DNA of 29,699 nt from contig CAKTZN010000004.1 of assembly GCA_934635545.1 (NCBI GenBank), forward strand, positions 1-29,699. Direction: 5' to 3'. Source of the DNA: an uncultured Oscillospiraceae bacterium. GTDB lineage: Bacteria > Bacillota > Clostridia > Oscillospirales > Oscillospiraceae. Position 1 is the first letter of the stretch. The number at the start of each line of letters is the position of its first letter. Under the pieces are notes generated by a model. That model was not told where the DNA came from and ran no database searches. It saw only the letters and a list, made by a program, of their open reading frames with translations. The translations under genes were made by a program, and so were the position numbers. This document shows, piece by piece, positions 7,840 to 15,331 of the stretch.

Positions 7840-7868
7840 ATTGTATCATTCACGCACACCGTTTTCAA
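7840..7868 (-). promoter_or_regulatory. Sigma-A-type promoter of the methyltransferase/hydrolase operon
   Basis: On the minus strand TTGAAA (7868-7863), 17 nt, TACAAT (7845-7840). Transcription would start near 7833, giving a ~107-nt leader that contains the hairpin at 7807-7821 and operator B. Confidence 0.65.
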
Positions 7869-7914
7869 GATGGTATTTGCGATTTCAAGGGGTATTTTTC
7901 TCCCCCGCAGCGGA

Positions 7915-7943
7915 CAAAGCCTCCGGCAGGACCGGAGGCTTTG
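7915..7943 (-). terminator. Hairpin terminator after the sodium:solute symporter gene
   Basis: Perfect 12-bp arms CAAAGCCTCCGG (7915-7926) and CCGGAGGCTTTG (7932-7943) with a 5-nt loop, 25 nt past the symporter stop. Only a short T-run closes the stem on either strand, so it could end transcription from the left and shield the operon promoter at 7868. Confidence 0.7.
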
Positions 7944-7967
7944 CTCATATATCGGGGATGGGCGCCG

Positions 7968-9425
7968 TCAGGTGGCCTCCGCCTCCTTGTGATAGGGATC
8001 CAGGAAGCGGGCCGGCGCCTTTTTATAGGTAGCCAGGCTGACGATCACCAGCGCGGCGGCACAGGCGATGGCACCGGGTACCGTGGGGCCAAGGCCGAAG
8101 GGCGTACCGATGAGCTTCCAGCCCACGCACACCACAAAGCCCGCCGCCATGCCGGAGATGATACCGGCCTTGGTGGCCTTCTTCCAGTACAGCGCCGCAA
8201 AGGCCGGCAGGCCCGCCGCGGCGGCGTAGAAGCTCCAGGCGAACATGAGGATGTTATAGGCGTTTTTGATGTACAGGGCGATGACCAGTGCGCCCAGGGG
8301 CAGGATAAAGGCGAACACGCGGGTCAGCCGCAGCTCCTTCTTTTCGGAGATATTGGGCTTGAATACCTTATAGATATCGTGGACGCAGGTCTGGACGGAG
8401 ACGATGAGGTAGCTGTCCGCCGTGGACATGATGACCGACAGGATGCCCGCCAGGGCCAGACCCGTCAGGCCCACCGGCAGCACCTCGATGGCCAGGGCGG
8501 GCACCACCGCGTCGGTGGAGCCGAACTGGGCCAGCTTTTCCGGGCTGACCAACTGGTGGGTGACCACGCCAATGAACCACACCAGCGGGATGGTCAGGCC
8601 GTAGACAAAGGTGCCCAGGAACAGGCCCTCGCGGGCGGCCTTCTGGCTCTTGGCGGCAAAGGCACGCTGCCACATCTCGGCACCCGCCAGGGTGAACACG
8701 AAATAGGTGATGATATCGCCGATGATATTGCCGTCCACATAGGGCTTGGCCAGCTCCGGGGCCAGATTCTCCAGGAACACAGAGAAGCCGCCCAGCTTGG
8801 ACAGAGACGCCGTGGGGATCAGGATATACACAAACAGGATCAGCATGACGAACTGGAACACGTCTGTATAGATCACGCCGAACAATCCGGAGGTGGCGGT
8901 ATAGATCATAAAGACCAGGCAGGCGATCAGCGCGCCCATCTCATAGGAGATGCCGATCTCATTGCCCAGCATATTGATGATGGTGGCGGTGGCCGTCACC
9001 TGAGAGGCCACGGTGCCCATCATGGTAAAGGCGATCAGGCAGCCCAGGATCACCTTCGCCGTTTTGCCGAAGCGCTGCTCGAACAGGTCGGGGATGGAGG
9101 TGACGTTGAAGGTGGTGCCCACGGCGGAGATGCGCCCGGCAAAACCGGAGAAGATAAACATACCCAGCAGGTACGGCAGGGCCGTCATGATGGCCTTGAA
9201 GCCGCTGGAATACGCCACACCGGCGCGGCCCATCAGGCCGCTGCCGCCGATGATGGTGGCGCACACGGTGGCCATCAGCACCAGTGGGCCGAAGGACCGT
9301 CCGCCCAGATAGTAGTCATCCGTGTTCTGTACCTTTTTCACCATCACCACGCCGATGGTGACCATGGCGATGAGATAGGCGGCAATGATGCCCAGATCGA
9401 TCGCATGCAGTTCGTTGTGTACCAA
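7968..9425 (-). CDS. Sodium:solute symporter (SSS family), putative osmolyte uptake
   Basis: A ~485-residue membrane protein with 12-13 hydrophobic segments. Family marks are DDYYLGGRSFGPLV near the N-terminus, TSGLFGVIYTDVFQ mid-protein, and ILSVIMSTADSYLIVSVQ, where the Ser-Thr pair corresponds to the sodium site of SSS transporters. I choose the TTG at 9425 (VHNELHAIDL...) because AAAGGAG lies 8 nt upstream; the longer frame to 9515 would overlap the regulator gene. The exact substrate cannot be read from sequence; proline, pantothenate and other solutes are all carried by this family. It follows the BusR-like regulator by 40 nt, which favours a compatible solute such as proline, taken up with sodium. 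Confidence 0.88.
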   Translation of the reverse strand: MVHNELHAIDLGIIAAYLIAMVTIGVVMVKKVQNTDDYYLGGRSFGPLVLMATVCATIIGGSGLMGRAGVAYSSGFKAIMTALPYLLGMFIFSGFAGRISAVGTTFNVTSIPDLFEQRFGKTAKVILGCLIAFTMMGTVASQVTATATIINMLGNEIGISYEMGALIACLVFMIYTATSGLFGVIYTDVFQFVMLILFVYILIPTASLSKLGGFSVFLENLAPELAKPYVDGNIIGDIITYFVFTLAGAEMWQRAFAAKSQKAAREGLFLGTFVYGLTIPLVWFIGVVTHQLVSPEKLAQFGSTDAVVPALAIEVLPVGLTGLALAGILSVIMSTADSYLIVSVQTCVHDIYKVFKPNISEKKELRLTRVFAFILPLGALVIALYIKNAYNILMFAWSFYAAAAGLPAFAALYWKKATKAGIISGMAAGFVVCVGWKLIGTPFGLGPTVPGAIACAAALVIVSLATYKKAPARFLDPYHKEAEAT

Positions 9426-9465
9426 TAGAAAAACTCCTTTCGTGATCCGGCCGGAGCCGGGAAAA

Positions 9466-10080
9466 TTACGCATTCGAGAAGAAGTGGGACACCGCCTCGC
9501 GGGCCTTGGCGTCACCCACGAAGATCACGCAGTCCCCGGCGTACAGCTCGGCATAGGGGCCGGGCGAGACGATATAGGACAGGTTGCGCCGGATAGCCAC
9601 GATGGTGGCGCCGGTGGCCTGCCAGAAGCGCAGCGCGCCTACGGTGACGCCGCTGTGGGGCCAATCGTCGGGGACACGGCAGGTATAGTTGGGCAGGCCG
9701 TCCGGCGTCTGGCTGGTCTCGTCCAGAATGTCGCGGCAAAGCTCCGCCATCTGGCGGTTCAACTGCTCCTGCCGGGCCAATAGCTGCTCCAGCCGCTGCC
9801 GCTTGCCCCGCATGTCGGTCCTGTCCGCGAAGTTGCTGAGATACCGGCGGGCGTTGTCGGCGGACAGAACGTATACGCCGCTCTGCTCCTTTACCTCCAC
9901 CACCTTCATATCCGCCAGCAGCCGCAGCGCCCGGCGGATGGTCTCCGGCGAGACGTTATATTCCGGCGAAAGCCGGGAGCGGCCGGAGAGCTTCTCCCCT
10001 TCCCGCATCTGCCCCGAGGCGATCCGCTCCGCCAGCGAGATGGCGATGCGGGTATACTGCGTCAGTCCGTCGTTGTCCAT
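9466..10080 (-). CDS. GntR-HTH plus RCK_C (TrkA_C) regulator, BusR-like
   Basis: A 204-residue regulator. Residues ~1-75 are a GntR winged helix (YTRIAISLAERIASGQM, then SPETIRRALRLLADMKVVEV). Residues ~83-120 are a probable coiled coil (RQRLEQLLARQEQLNRQM). Residues ~145-204 are an RCK_C/TrkA_C domain (VGALRFWQATGATIVAIRR, then GDCVIFVGD). This is the domain order of BusR, which in lactococci and streptococci binds cyclic di-AMP through RCK_C and represses the glycine-betaine transporter genes. That the protein here senses cyclic di-AMP is inference from the architecture. It is the first gene of a pair with the symporter 40 nt downstream, so it would control its own operon. Confidence 0.85.
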   Translation of the reverse strand: MDNDGLTQYTRIAISLAERIASGQMREGEKLSGRSRLSPEYNVSPETIRRALRLLADMKVVEVKEQSGVYVLSADNARRYLSNFADRTDMRGKRQRLEQLLARQEQLNRQMAELCRDILDETSQTPDGLPNYTCRVPDDWPHSGVTVGALRFWQATGATIVAIRRNLSYIVSPGPYAELYAGDCVIFVGDAKAREAVSHFFSNA

Positions 10081-10111
10081 AATAAGGCCCTCCCTTTTAT
10101 TTCCATTTCAC

Positions 10112-10142
10112 AGTATACCATCTGACAACTTGTTTTGCAAGT
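10112..10142 (-). promoter_or_regulatory. Promoter of regulator/symporter pair with inverted repeat over the -35
   Basis: On the minus strand TTGCAA (10140-10135), 17 nt, TATACT (10117-10112). ACTTG (10128-10132) and CAAGT (10138-10142) form an inverted repeat that covers the -35, a plausible operator for the adjacent GntR-type protein. Confidence 0.6.
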
Positions 10143-10178
10143 AAAGTTTTCAGATTTTATGTTTTCCGCATTTTGATA

Positions 10179-10207
10179 TTGAGCTCCGGAAATATCCATG
10201 GTACAAT
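10179..10207 (+). promoter_or_regulatory. Promoter of the S-component/kinase pair
   Basis: TTGAGC (10179-10184), 17-nt spacer, TACAAT (10202-10207). Start expected near 10214, leaving a ~120-nt leader before the TTG start codon at 10333. Confidence 0.6.
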
Positions 10208-10224
10208 AGGCCAGACAGAAAAAA

Positions 10225-10283
10225 CAGGAGCGCAGGAAATACGCGCCGGGCCGCAGGATGCCGGCCGTCGGATCCCGCTTCTG
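10225..10283 (+). other. Possible structured leader RNA (closing helix seen)
   Basis: CAGGAGCG (10225-10232) can pair with CGCTTCTG (10276-10283), giving an 8-bp closing helix with one G-U pair. Inside, GCCGG (10245-10249) can pair with CCGGC (10261-10265). Downstream, CCGATATCGG is a short palindrome. The position, upstream of a vitamin-type S component, fits a riboswitch, but the sequence does not match the TPP, FMN, cobalamin or THF consensus that I know. Confidence 0.3.
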
Positions 10284-10332
10284 ATCGTCCATTCCGATAT
10301 CGGCGTTCGCGTTATAGAGAGGAGTTTCCATC

Positions 10333-10902
10333 TTGAAAAAGCATGCTTCCCTGAAGAATCTGGTATTGTCCGCTATGTTCCTGGCCATCGGCCTCGTTCT
10401 GCCCTTCTTTATCGGGCAGATCCCCGCCATCGGCAAGATGCTGCTGCCCATGCACATTCCCGTACTGCTGTGTGGCCTGATCTGCGGCTGGCAGTGGGGC
10501 TTGGGCGTGGGCTTCGTACTGCCGCTGCTGCGGTCGGTGCTGTTCGGCTTTCCGGCCATGTACCCCAACGCCGTCGGCATGGCCTTTGAGCTGGCCGTCT
10601 ACGGCCTGGTCATAGGATACCTGTACGCCCACAGCAAATACCAGTGCGTCAAGGCGCTGTACAAGTGCCTGATCCCCGCCATGATCGCGGGCCGTCTGGT
10701 ATGGGGCGCGGTGATGATCGTGCTGATGGGGCTGGGCGGCAGTGCCTTTACCTGGGAGCTATTCCTGGGCGGCGCACTGCTGAACGCCCTGCCCGGTATC
10801 GCCCTGCAGCTCATCCTGATCCCCGCTGTGATGGTGCTGCTGGATCGGACGAAGCTGGTGCGGTTCTATCAGCCTGAGCCTATGCCCGAGCAAGCCGTAT
10901 GA
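10333..10902 (+). CDS. ECF transporter S component (vitamin or cofactor uptake)
   Basis: A 189-residue protein with about six hydrophobic segments. LPMHIPVLLCGLICGWQWG (~36-54) and the following FVLPLLRSVLFG are typical of the general ECF S-component family that includes folate, pantothenate and related transporters. It starts with TTG at 10333, with AGAGAGGAG ending 8 nt upstream. No T or A subunit is adjacent, so it must use a shared ECF module encoded elsewhere (group II); the module at 1689-3874 is probably dedicated to its own S protein. It overlaps the kinase gene by 4 nt (ATGA), which suggests that the imported compound is phosphorylated on entry. Confidence 0.82.
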   Translation: MKKHASLKNLVLSAMFLAIGLVLPFFIGQIPAIGKMLLPMHIPVLLCGLICGWQWGLGVGFVLPLLRSVLFGFPAMYPNAVGMAFELAVYGLVIGYLYAHSKYQCVKALYKCLIPAMIAGRLVWGAVMIVLMGLGGSAFTWELFLGGALLNALPGIALQLILIPAVMVLLDRTKLVRFYQPEPMPEQAV

Positions 10903-11471
10903 CCAACCTCGACTACACCCGGCTGGTACTGGCCATCCGGGAAAGACTCATCCAGCGGGGCCGGATCATTGTGGCCATCGACGGGCGGTGCGGCTCCGGC
11001 AAGACCACGCTGGCCGCACGGCTGGAAAAGGATCTTCGGTGCGCCGTGTACCACATGGATGACTTCTTCCCCCGTCCCGAACAGCGGACGGAGAAACGAC
11101 TGTCCCGGCCCGGCGAAAACGTGGATCACGAGCGTTTTCTGGAAGAAGTACTGCTGCCGCTCCACGGCACGCAGGCTGTCACCTACCGGCCCTATCTCTG
11201 CGCGCAGCAGCAGTTGGGTGAGCCGGTGACGGTGGCGCCCAACCGGTTGACCATCGTGGAGGGCTCCTATTCCTGCCATCCCGCCCTGTGGGAGCACTAT
11301 GACCTGCGGATATTTCTGACCATCGACCCGGAGGAGCAGATGCGGCGCATCGAACGGCGCAACGGCCCGGAGAAGGCCGCCATGTTCCGCAGCCGGTGGA
11401 TCCCTTTCGAGGAATCATATTTTGAAGCCTATGACGTGCAGGCCCGGTGCGATATGACCTTCTCCGGCTGA
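10899..11471 (+). CDS. P-loop kinase, uridine-kinase-like (small-molecule trapping)
   Basis: A 190-residue NTPase of the uridine kinase / phosphoribulokinase-like fold. Walker A is GRCGSGKTT (~29-37). Then come YHMDDFFPRPEQR (substrate-side acidic motif), RPGENVDHERF, VEGSYSCHP (Walker-B-like strand) and the R-rich lid IERRNGPEKAAMFRSRWIPFEE. The start overlaps the S-component stop (ATGA 10899-10902). The family phosphorylates nucleosides or vitamins. With the transporter coupled to it, the likely job is metabolic trapping of a vitamin or nucleoside; which one I cannot say. It is followed by a bidirectional terminator. Confidence 0.82.
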   Translation: MTNLDYTRLVLAIRERLIQRGRIIVAIDGRCGSGKTTLAARLEKDLRCAVYHMDDFFPRPEQRTEKRLSRPGENVDHERFLEEVLLPLHGTQAVTYRPYLCAQQQLGEPVTVAPNRLTIVEGSYSCHPALWEHYDLRIFLTIDPEEQMRRIERRNGPEKAAMFRSRWIPFEESYFEAYDVQARCDMTFSG

Positions 11472-11522
11472 GTCAGACGAAGCAAAGGGACTATTTCTCT
11501 CCCCGCCCCCGTGCATAAATAA

Positions 11523-11564
11523 AAGCGCACCCGCCGCGGATGTCTTTCCGCAGTGGGTGCGCTT
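11523..11564. terminator. Bidirectional terminator between kinase and alpha/beta hydrolase genes
   Basis: AAGCGCACCC (11523-11532) pairs with GGGTGCGCTT (11555-11564), and GCGGA (11536-11540) pairs with TCCGC (11547-11551) inside. On the minus strand the stem is followed by TTTTATTT, a good U-tract for the gene ending at 11592. On the plus strand the tail is weaker. Confidence 0.8.
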
Positions 11565-11591
11565 CTGCTCTGTATGGGGTTTCGGGCGGCC

Positions 11592-12374
11592 TTATGCCTC
11601 CAGGCAGATGGATTCCACCAGGGCGCACCACTCCTTGGGATAAACGCCCAGAAGCTCCTCGTGCCGCATGTTCTGGTGGTGGATCACGGGGGTTTTGAAG
11701 TACTTATTGTACCTCTTCAGGTACTTTTCGCCCATCTTCTCCGCGTAAAAAACGTGGATCTCCGTCTCGCCGTTGTCGATCCTCTCCGGAAGCGGCGTGG
11801 TCAGGTCGGAGCGGAACTGGTTCTTCAGGCTCTCTCTGGTGATAAAGCTCATATCGTACCGATCCCGGCCCACCAACGCCACAAAGGCACGGTTATAGGG
11901 ATCCGGATCGGCCATCTGCTTTTCAAAACGCTTCTGCATCAGACGGGTGCGGTACATGCCGGTGTGGATGAAATGGTAGGTGAGCTTCACCATCAGCCCA
12001 GCCATGAGAGCAGCCTTCCCCGCTCCCGCCTGATCCAGGTCTGAGCTGCCGATGATCCCGTACTCCATATGGATGCGGTGTCTTGCCGCCAGGTGCGCCA
12101 CAAAGGTGCCGCCCAGTGAGCAGCCGTAGGCGGCGCGGATATGACCGCGGTAGTTGTCCAGGACATAGGCCTCGATCTTCTCCAGCTCGTCCGTCACGGT
12201 GGTATAGCTGTCTGTATCCCCATCGTCAAAGCCGGTATAGGCCACCGCCGCCACCAGAAATTTTTCCGCCAGCGTGTCGATCACATGGCCGAAGTTCCCC
12301 TTCCAATAGCACATTGTCCCCGGAAAAAGCATAATGACCGGGTTTTTCCGGTCGCCGAATTCATGGACTGTCAT
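11592..12374 (-). CDS. Alpha/beta hydrolase
   Basis: A ~260-residue alpha/beta-fold hydrolase. VIMLFPGTMCYW (~13-24) forms the oxyanion-hole region after strand 3. GCSLGG (~84-89) is the nucleophile elbow with Ser86. A C-terminal His is available in HHQNMRHEELL (~231-241). No signal peptide. I start at 12374 (MTVHEF), 6 nt after GGGGAG; 12380 (MRMTVHEF) is also possible, while the frame back to 12443 crosses the promoter. A promoter is visible on the minus strand: TTGCTT (12437-12432), 18 nt, TATACT (12413-12408). It is a single-gene unit. Substrate not recognisable. Confidence 0.8.
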   Translation of the reverse strand: MTVHEFGDRKNPVIMLFPGTMCYWKGNFGHVIDTLAEKFLVAAVAYTGFDDGDTDSYTTVTDELEKIEAYVLDNYRGHIRAAYGCSLGGTFVAHLAARHRIHMEYGIIGSSDLDQAGAGKAALMAGLMVKLTYHFIHTGMYRTRLMQKRFEKQMADPDPYNRAFVALVGRDRYDMSFITRESLKNQFRSDLTTPLPERIDNGETEIHVFYAEKMGEKYLKRYNKYFKTPVIHHQNMRHEELLGVYPKEWCALVESICLEA

Positions 12375-12502
12375 TCTCATTCTCCCCTTCCGGCTTTTTT
12401 CACGGACAGTATACCACCGCGGCAAACCGCAAAGCAAGAGCAAATACCGGCGGGGTTGCCTGGCCGAGCTGTAAATCTTTCTTGAATTTTTCTTGAGAGT
12501 AG

Positions 12503-12531
12503 TTGCTTTTTTTCGACATTTGCTCTATGAT
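12503..12531 (+). promoter_or_regulatory. Promoter of the LTA-synthase-like gene
   Basis: TTGCTT (12503-12508), 17-nt spacer, TATGAT (12526-12531). Start near 12538, giving a ~60-nt leader that ends in TAGGAG 6 nt before the ATG at 12601. Confidence 0.6.
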
Positions 12532-12600
12532 AGGCATCGTGTCTGTTTCAGAACAAATTTCGGCCCTTTTCCGGAAGGGTACTCTCGGTAGGAGATATAT

Positions 12601-15255
12601 ATGCTGAAAACCAAACCCAATGAGATATCGAACCCCCATCAGACGCCTCATGAGGCGTCTGAGACGGCGCAGAGCCTGCGCCGCGGCCTGTGGAAATCGT
12701 GGGGCAGCAGCCTGCTGCTGTTCTGCTGCACCAGCGTGTATGTGGAGCTGTGCCTGCACCTGTGCGTCTATCGTTCGCTGGACAGGCGGATCGTCTACCC
12801 CATCCTGTTTGCCCTGCTGGGCGGCGTGGTCTTTTCCCTGCTGACCTCGTACCTGCCCCGGATCCTGCGGCAGATCGTGGGGACGATCCTTTTGGCGGTA
12901 CAGGTGCTGTTTGCCGAGGTGCAGTTGGTCTATTACGGCATCTTCGGCAACTTCATGCCCATCAGCCAGGTCAGCATGGGCGAGAACGTCATCGTCAACT
13001 TCAACTCCCAGATCCTGTACGGCATCGGCAAGAATCTGGCGGCCATCCTTCTGCTGCTGGTGCCGCTGGTGGCGATGATCCTGGGTCTCGCCCTGCGGAA
13101 GGTGCTGCGGGTGCGGCTGGGCTGGAAGCAGGCGCTGGCCACGCTGGGCGTGCTGCTGACGCTGCTGCTGGTGACATCGGGCATCATGTACGCCGGGCGG
13201 AACAAGCCCTTCTCCGTGTACAAGATCTTCACCAATGTGAACACCTCCACCGACAGCAGCTTCAAAAACGTGGGCATGCTGGCCACCACCGCCCAGGAGC
13301 TCCACTATATGCTCTTCGACAACGACGGCGGCTTTACCATCACGCCGTCCTCGCTGGGCACGGCCACCAGACAGCTCTACAGCAGCAATTCCTATAACGT
13401 GATCGAAAGCATCGACTTCACGAAGCTGGCAGAGTCCACGGACGATGCCATGTGCAAGACCACAGACGAATATCTGGCGCAGGTGGTCCCCACCCGGAAG
13501 AACAGCTACACCGGGCTTTTGCAGGACTACAACCTGATCACCATCTGCGCCGAGAGCTTCTGTCCCTGGTTCATCAGCGAGGAGCTGACGCCCACCCTGT
13601 ACAAGCTGTCCCACACAGGCATCATCTTCGATAATTACTACGGCACGTTCCAATCCGTCACCACCAACGGGGAATACACCATGTGCATGGGCCTCTATCC
13701 CGACATGTCCCGCACCAAGACGGATTCCAGCTTCAACGTGGCGGGCACCAACTATCTGCCCTTCTGCCTGGGCAACGCCCTGAAGGAAAAGGGCTACCAG
13801 ACCTGGGGCTATCACGACTATATCGGCGATTTCTACAACCGGAACATCACCCACGCCAACATGGGCTATACCTTCAAGGCGGCGGACTCCGGGCTGGATA
13901 TAAAGATCGACTGGCCCTCCTCCGATCTGGAGATGATGGAGGCCTCCGTGGACGACTACCTCAGCAGCAAGGAGCCCTTCCACGCCTATTACATGACCTT
14001 CAGCGGCCACTATCAGTACAACTGGGACAACGCCATGAGCGACAAGAACCGGGATGCAGTAAGAGACCTGCCCTACTCCGAGCCGGTGAAGGCGTACATC
14101 GCCTGCAATCTGGAGCTGGAGAACGCGCTGACCTATCTGATGGAGCGGCTGGAGCAGGCAGGCGTGGCCAACAAGACCTGCATCGTGTTGACCAACGACC
14201 ACTATCCCTACGGTCTGACGGAGGAGGAGTATAACGAGCTGGCGGGCCAAACCCTGGACACCACCTTCGAGAAGTACCGCAACAGCTTCATCTGTTATGT
14301 GCCCGGCCTCTCCGAGAATATCGTGGTGGATGAATACTGCTCTACAGCGGACATTCTGCCCACGCTGCTGAACCTGTTCGGCGTGGACTACGACTCCCGG
14401 CTGCTTGCGGGCACCGATGTGCTGTCCAACGGTGTACATATAGCGGTGCTGTCGGACAAGTCCTTCCTGACGAAGACCTTCCGGTATGACGCCGGTACAG
14501 AGACGATGATCCCCGCCGATGAGAGCATCACCATCTCCGACGAGCTGCTGGACGCCTATCGCCTGTATGTGGACAACAAATTCCAGATGTCCAGCAACAT
14601 CGTCAACAGTGACTACTATGCCCACGTCTTCGGCAAGGCGTCCAGCGGCGGCAGCCTGGAGGATACGGTGGTGTTTACGGACATCACGGGCATCTTCAAC
14701 CAAGCCAGCGTCCTCTATATGTACCGCAACGGGTATATCGACCCGGAGACGCCGGACACCTTCGGCGGAAAGGCCACGGCAAAGCTGGGCGAATTTGTGG
14801 ATGTGCTGTACCGCATCGCCCAGCGGCCGGAGACGGACAATTCCGCCCTGCCGCCCGACTATGAAAACGAGAAATTCAACGGATCCGCCTGTCCCTACTA
14901 CGACGCCGTGTGCTGGGCGTATCAGACGGGGTTGATCCGCCGGAGCGATCTGCGCACCGCCTATGACGATGACATGGACTATCAGACGGCCTGCCTGATG
15001 ATCTACCGCTACGCCGCCCTGGCTGGTATTGACACCCGCGTAGATCAGGAGATACTGCGGCAGACCATGCGGGAAAATCCCCGGCTCAGCGGCGAGGTCG
15101 TCAAGGCCATGCTCTGGTGCGACCAGACGGACATCACCACCCGTGACAGTGAGCTGGGTGAGCTGCTGGCATCCTGCGACACCCATATCAACCGGTATCA
15201 GATGACCTCGTTCCTGTTCTATCTATGCACCTATGAGCTGGATCTGGGAAGCTGA
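12601..15255 (+). CDS. LTA-synthase-like sulfatase-fold membrane enzyme with C-terminal SLH-like region
   Basis: An 884-residue protein. About five membrane segments lie between residues 35 and 195, followed by an extracellular sulfatase/alkaline-phosphatase-like domain (~305-620). Ligand candidates are E318 (CAESF), T354 in TTNGE (nucleophile position of LtaS), H470 (FSGHY) and D533/H534 (TNDHYPYG). LtaS-type enzymes transfer glycerol phosphate from phosphatidylglycerol to a growing teichoic acid or to glycolipids. Residues ~690-882 look like three SLH-type repeats: FTDITGIFNQASVLYMYRNG then GEFVDVLYRIA; YYDAVCWAYQTGLI then TACLMIYRYAAL; and VVKAMLWCDQ then QMTSFLFYLCTYEL. SLH modules bind secondary cell-wall polymers outside the membrane. 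This tail is not part of typical LtaS proteins. Single-gene unit between its promoter and the hairpin at 15274. Confidence 0.87.
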   Translation: MLKTKPNEISNPHQTPHEASETAQSLRRGLWKSWGSSLLLFCCTSVYVELCLHLCVYRSLDRRIVYPILFALLGGVVFSLLTSYLPRILRQIVGTILLAVQVLFAEVQLVYYGIFGNFMPISQVSMGENVIVNFNSQILYGIGKNLAAILLLLVPLVAMILGLALRKVLRVRLGWKQALATLGVLLTLLLVTSGIMYAGRNKPFSVYKIFTNVNTSTDSSFKNVGMLATTAQELHYMLFDNDGGFTITPSSLGTATRQLYSSNSYNVIESIDFTKLAESTDDAMCKTTDEYLAQVVPTRKNSYTGLLQDYNLITICAESFCPWFISEELTPTLYKLSHTGIIFDNYYGTFQSVTTNGEYTMCMGLYPDMSRTKTDSSFNVAGTNYLPFCLGNALKEKGYQTWGYHDYIGDFYNRNITHANMGYTFKAADSGLDIKIDWPSSDLEMMEASVDDYLSSKEPFHAYYMTFSGHYQYNWDNAMSDKNRDAVRDLPYSEPVKAYIACNLELENALTYLMERLEQAGVANKTCIVLTNDHYPYGLTEEEYNELAGQTLDTTFEKYRNSFICYVPGLSENIVVDEYCSTADILPTLLNLFGVDYDSRLLAGTDVLSNGVHIAVLSDKSFLTKTFRYDAGTETMIPADESITISDELLDAYRLYVDNKFQMSSNIVNSDYYAHVFGKASSGGSLEDTVVFTDITGIFNQASVLYMYRNGYIDPETPDTFGGKATAKLGEFVDVLYRIAQRPETDNSALPPDYENEKFNGSACPYYDAVCWAYQTGLIRRSDLRTAYDDDMDYQTACLMIYRYAALAGIDTRVDQEILRQTMRENPRLSGEVVKAMLWCDQTDITTRDSELGELLASCDTHINRYQMTSFLFYLCTYELDLGS
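12639..12683 (+). repeat. Two tandem perfect hairpins inside the 5' coding region
   Basis: Bases 12639-12662 are a perfect 24-bp palindrome (arm TCAGACGCCTCA). Immediately after it, CGGCGCAG (12665-12672) and CTGCGCCG (12676-12683) pair around AGC. Both lie in codons ~13-28, before the first membrane segment. In mRNA they would form two strong stems about 40 nt after the start codon. Confidence 0.7.
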
Positions 15256-15273
15256 TCCGCCATATACATATGC

Positions 15274-15305
15274 AAGGCGCCATCTGGCTATCCGGATGGC
15301 GCCTT
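15274..15305. terminator. Hairpin between LTA-synthase-like and LysR genes
   Basis: AAGGCGCCATC (15274-15284) and GATGGCGCCTT (15295-15305) form a perfect 11-bp stem with a 10-nt loop, extended outward by TGC/GCA-type pairs. The U-tract is poor on both strands. The genes on each side converge here, so a bidirectional terminator is likely. Confidence 0.65.
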
Positions 15306-15331
15306 ATGCAGTTCATATGTCCAATTTCCTC

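Noticed and set aside
7800..9428. A 542-residue plus-strand open frame over the symporter gene
   Set aside because: The product is low-complexity G/H/D/Q-rich and antisense to a real SSS transporter; it also runs across a terminator and promoter region.
9426..9515. An upstream start of the symporter gene at ATG 9515
   Set aside because: The extra 30 residues are Arg/Pro-rich, overlap the regulator gene and lack an RBS, while TTG 9425 has AAAGGAG at the right distance.
10225..10283. The leader as a known THF, TPP, FMN or cobalamin riboswitch
   Set aside because: Characteristic conserved blocks of these classes were not found; only a closing helix and an inner stem are seen, so no class is assigned.
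12400..15186. A 928-residue open frame on the minus strand across the LTA-synthase-like gene
   Set aside because: It is antisense to a clearly coding gene with TMs, sulfatase motifs and good RBS; its product is rich in G, V, H, Q and R, a usual mirror of GC-rich codon bias, with no recognisable domain.
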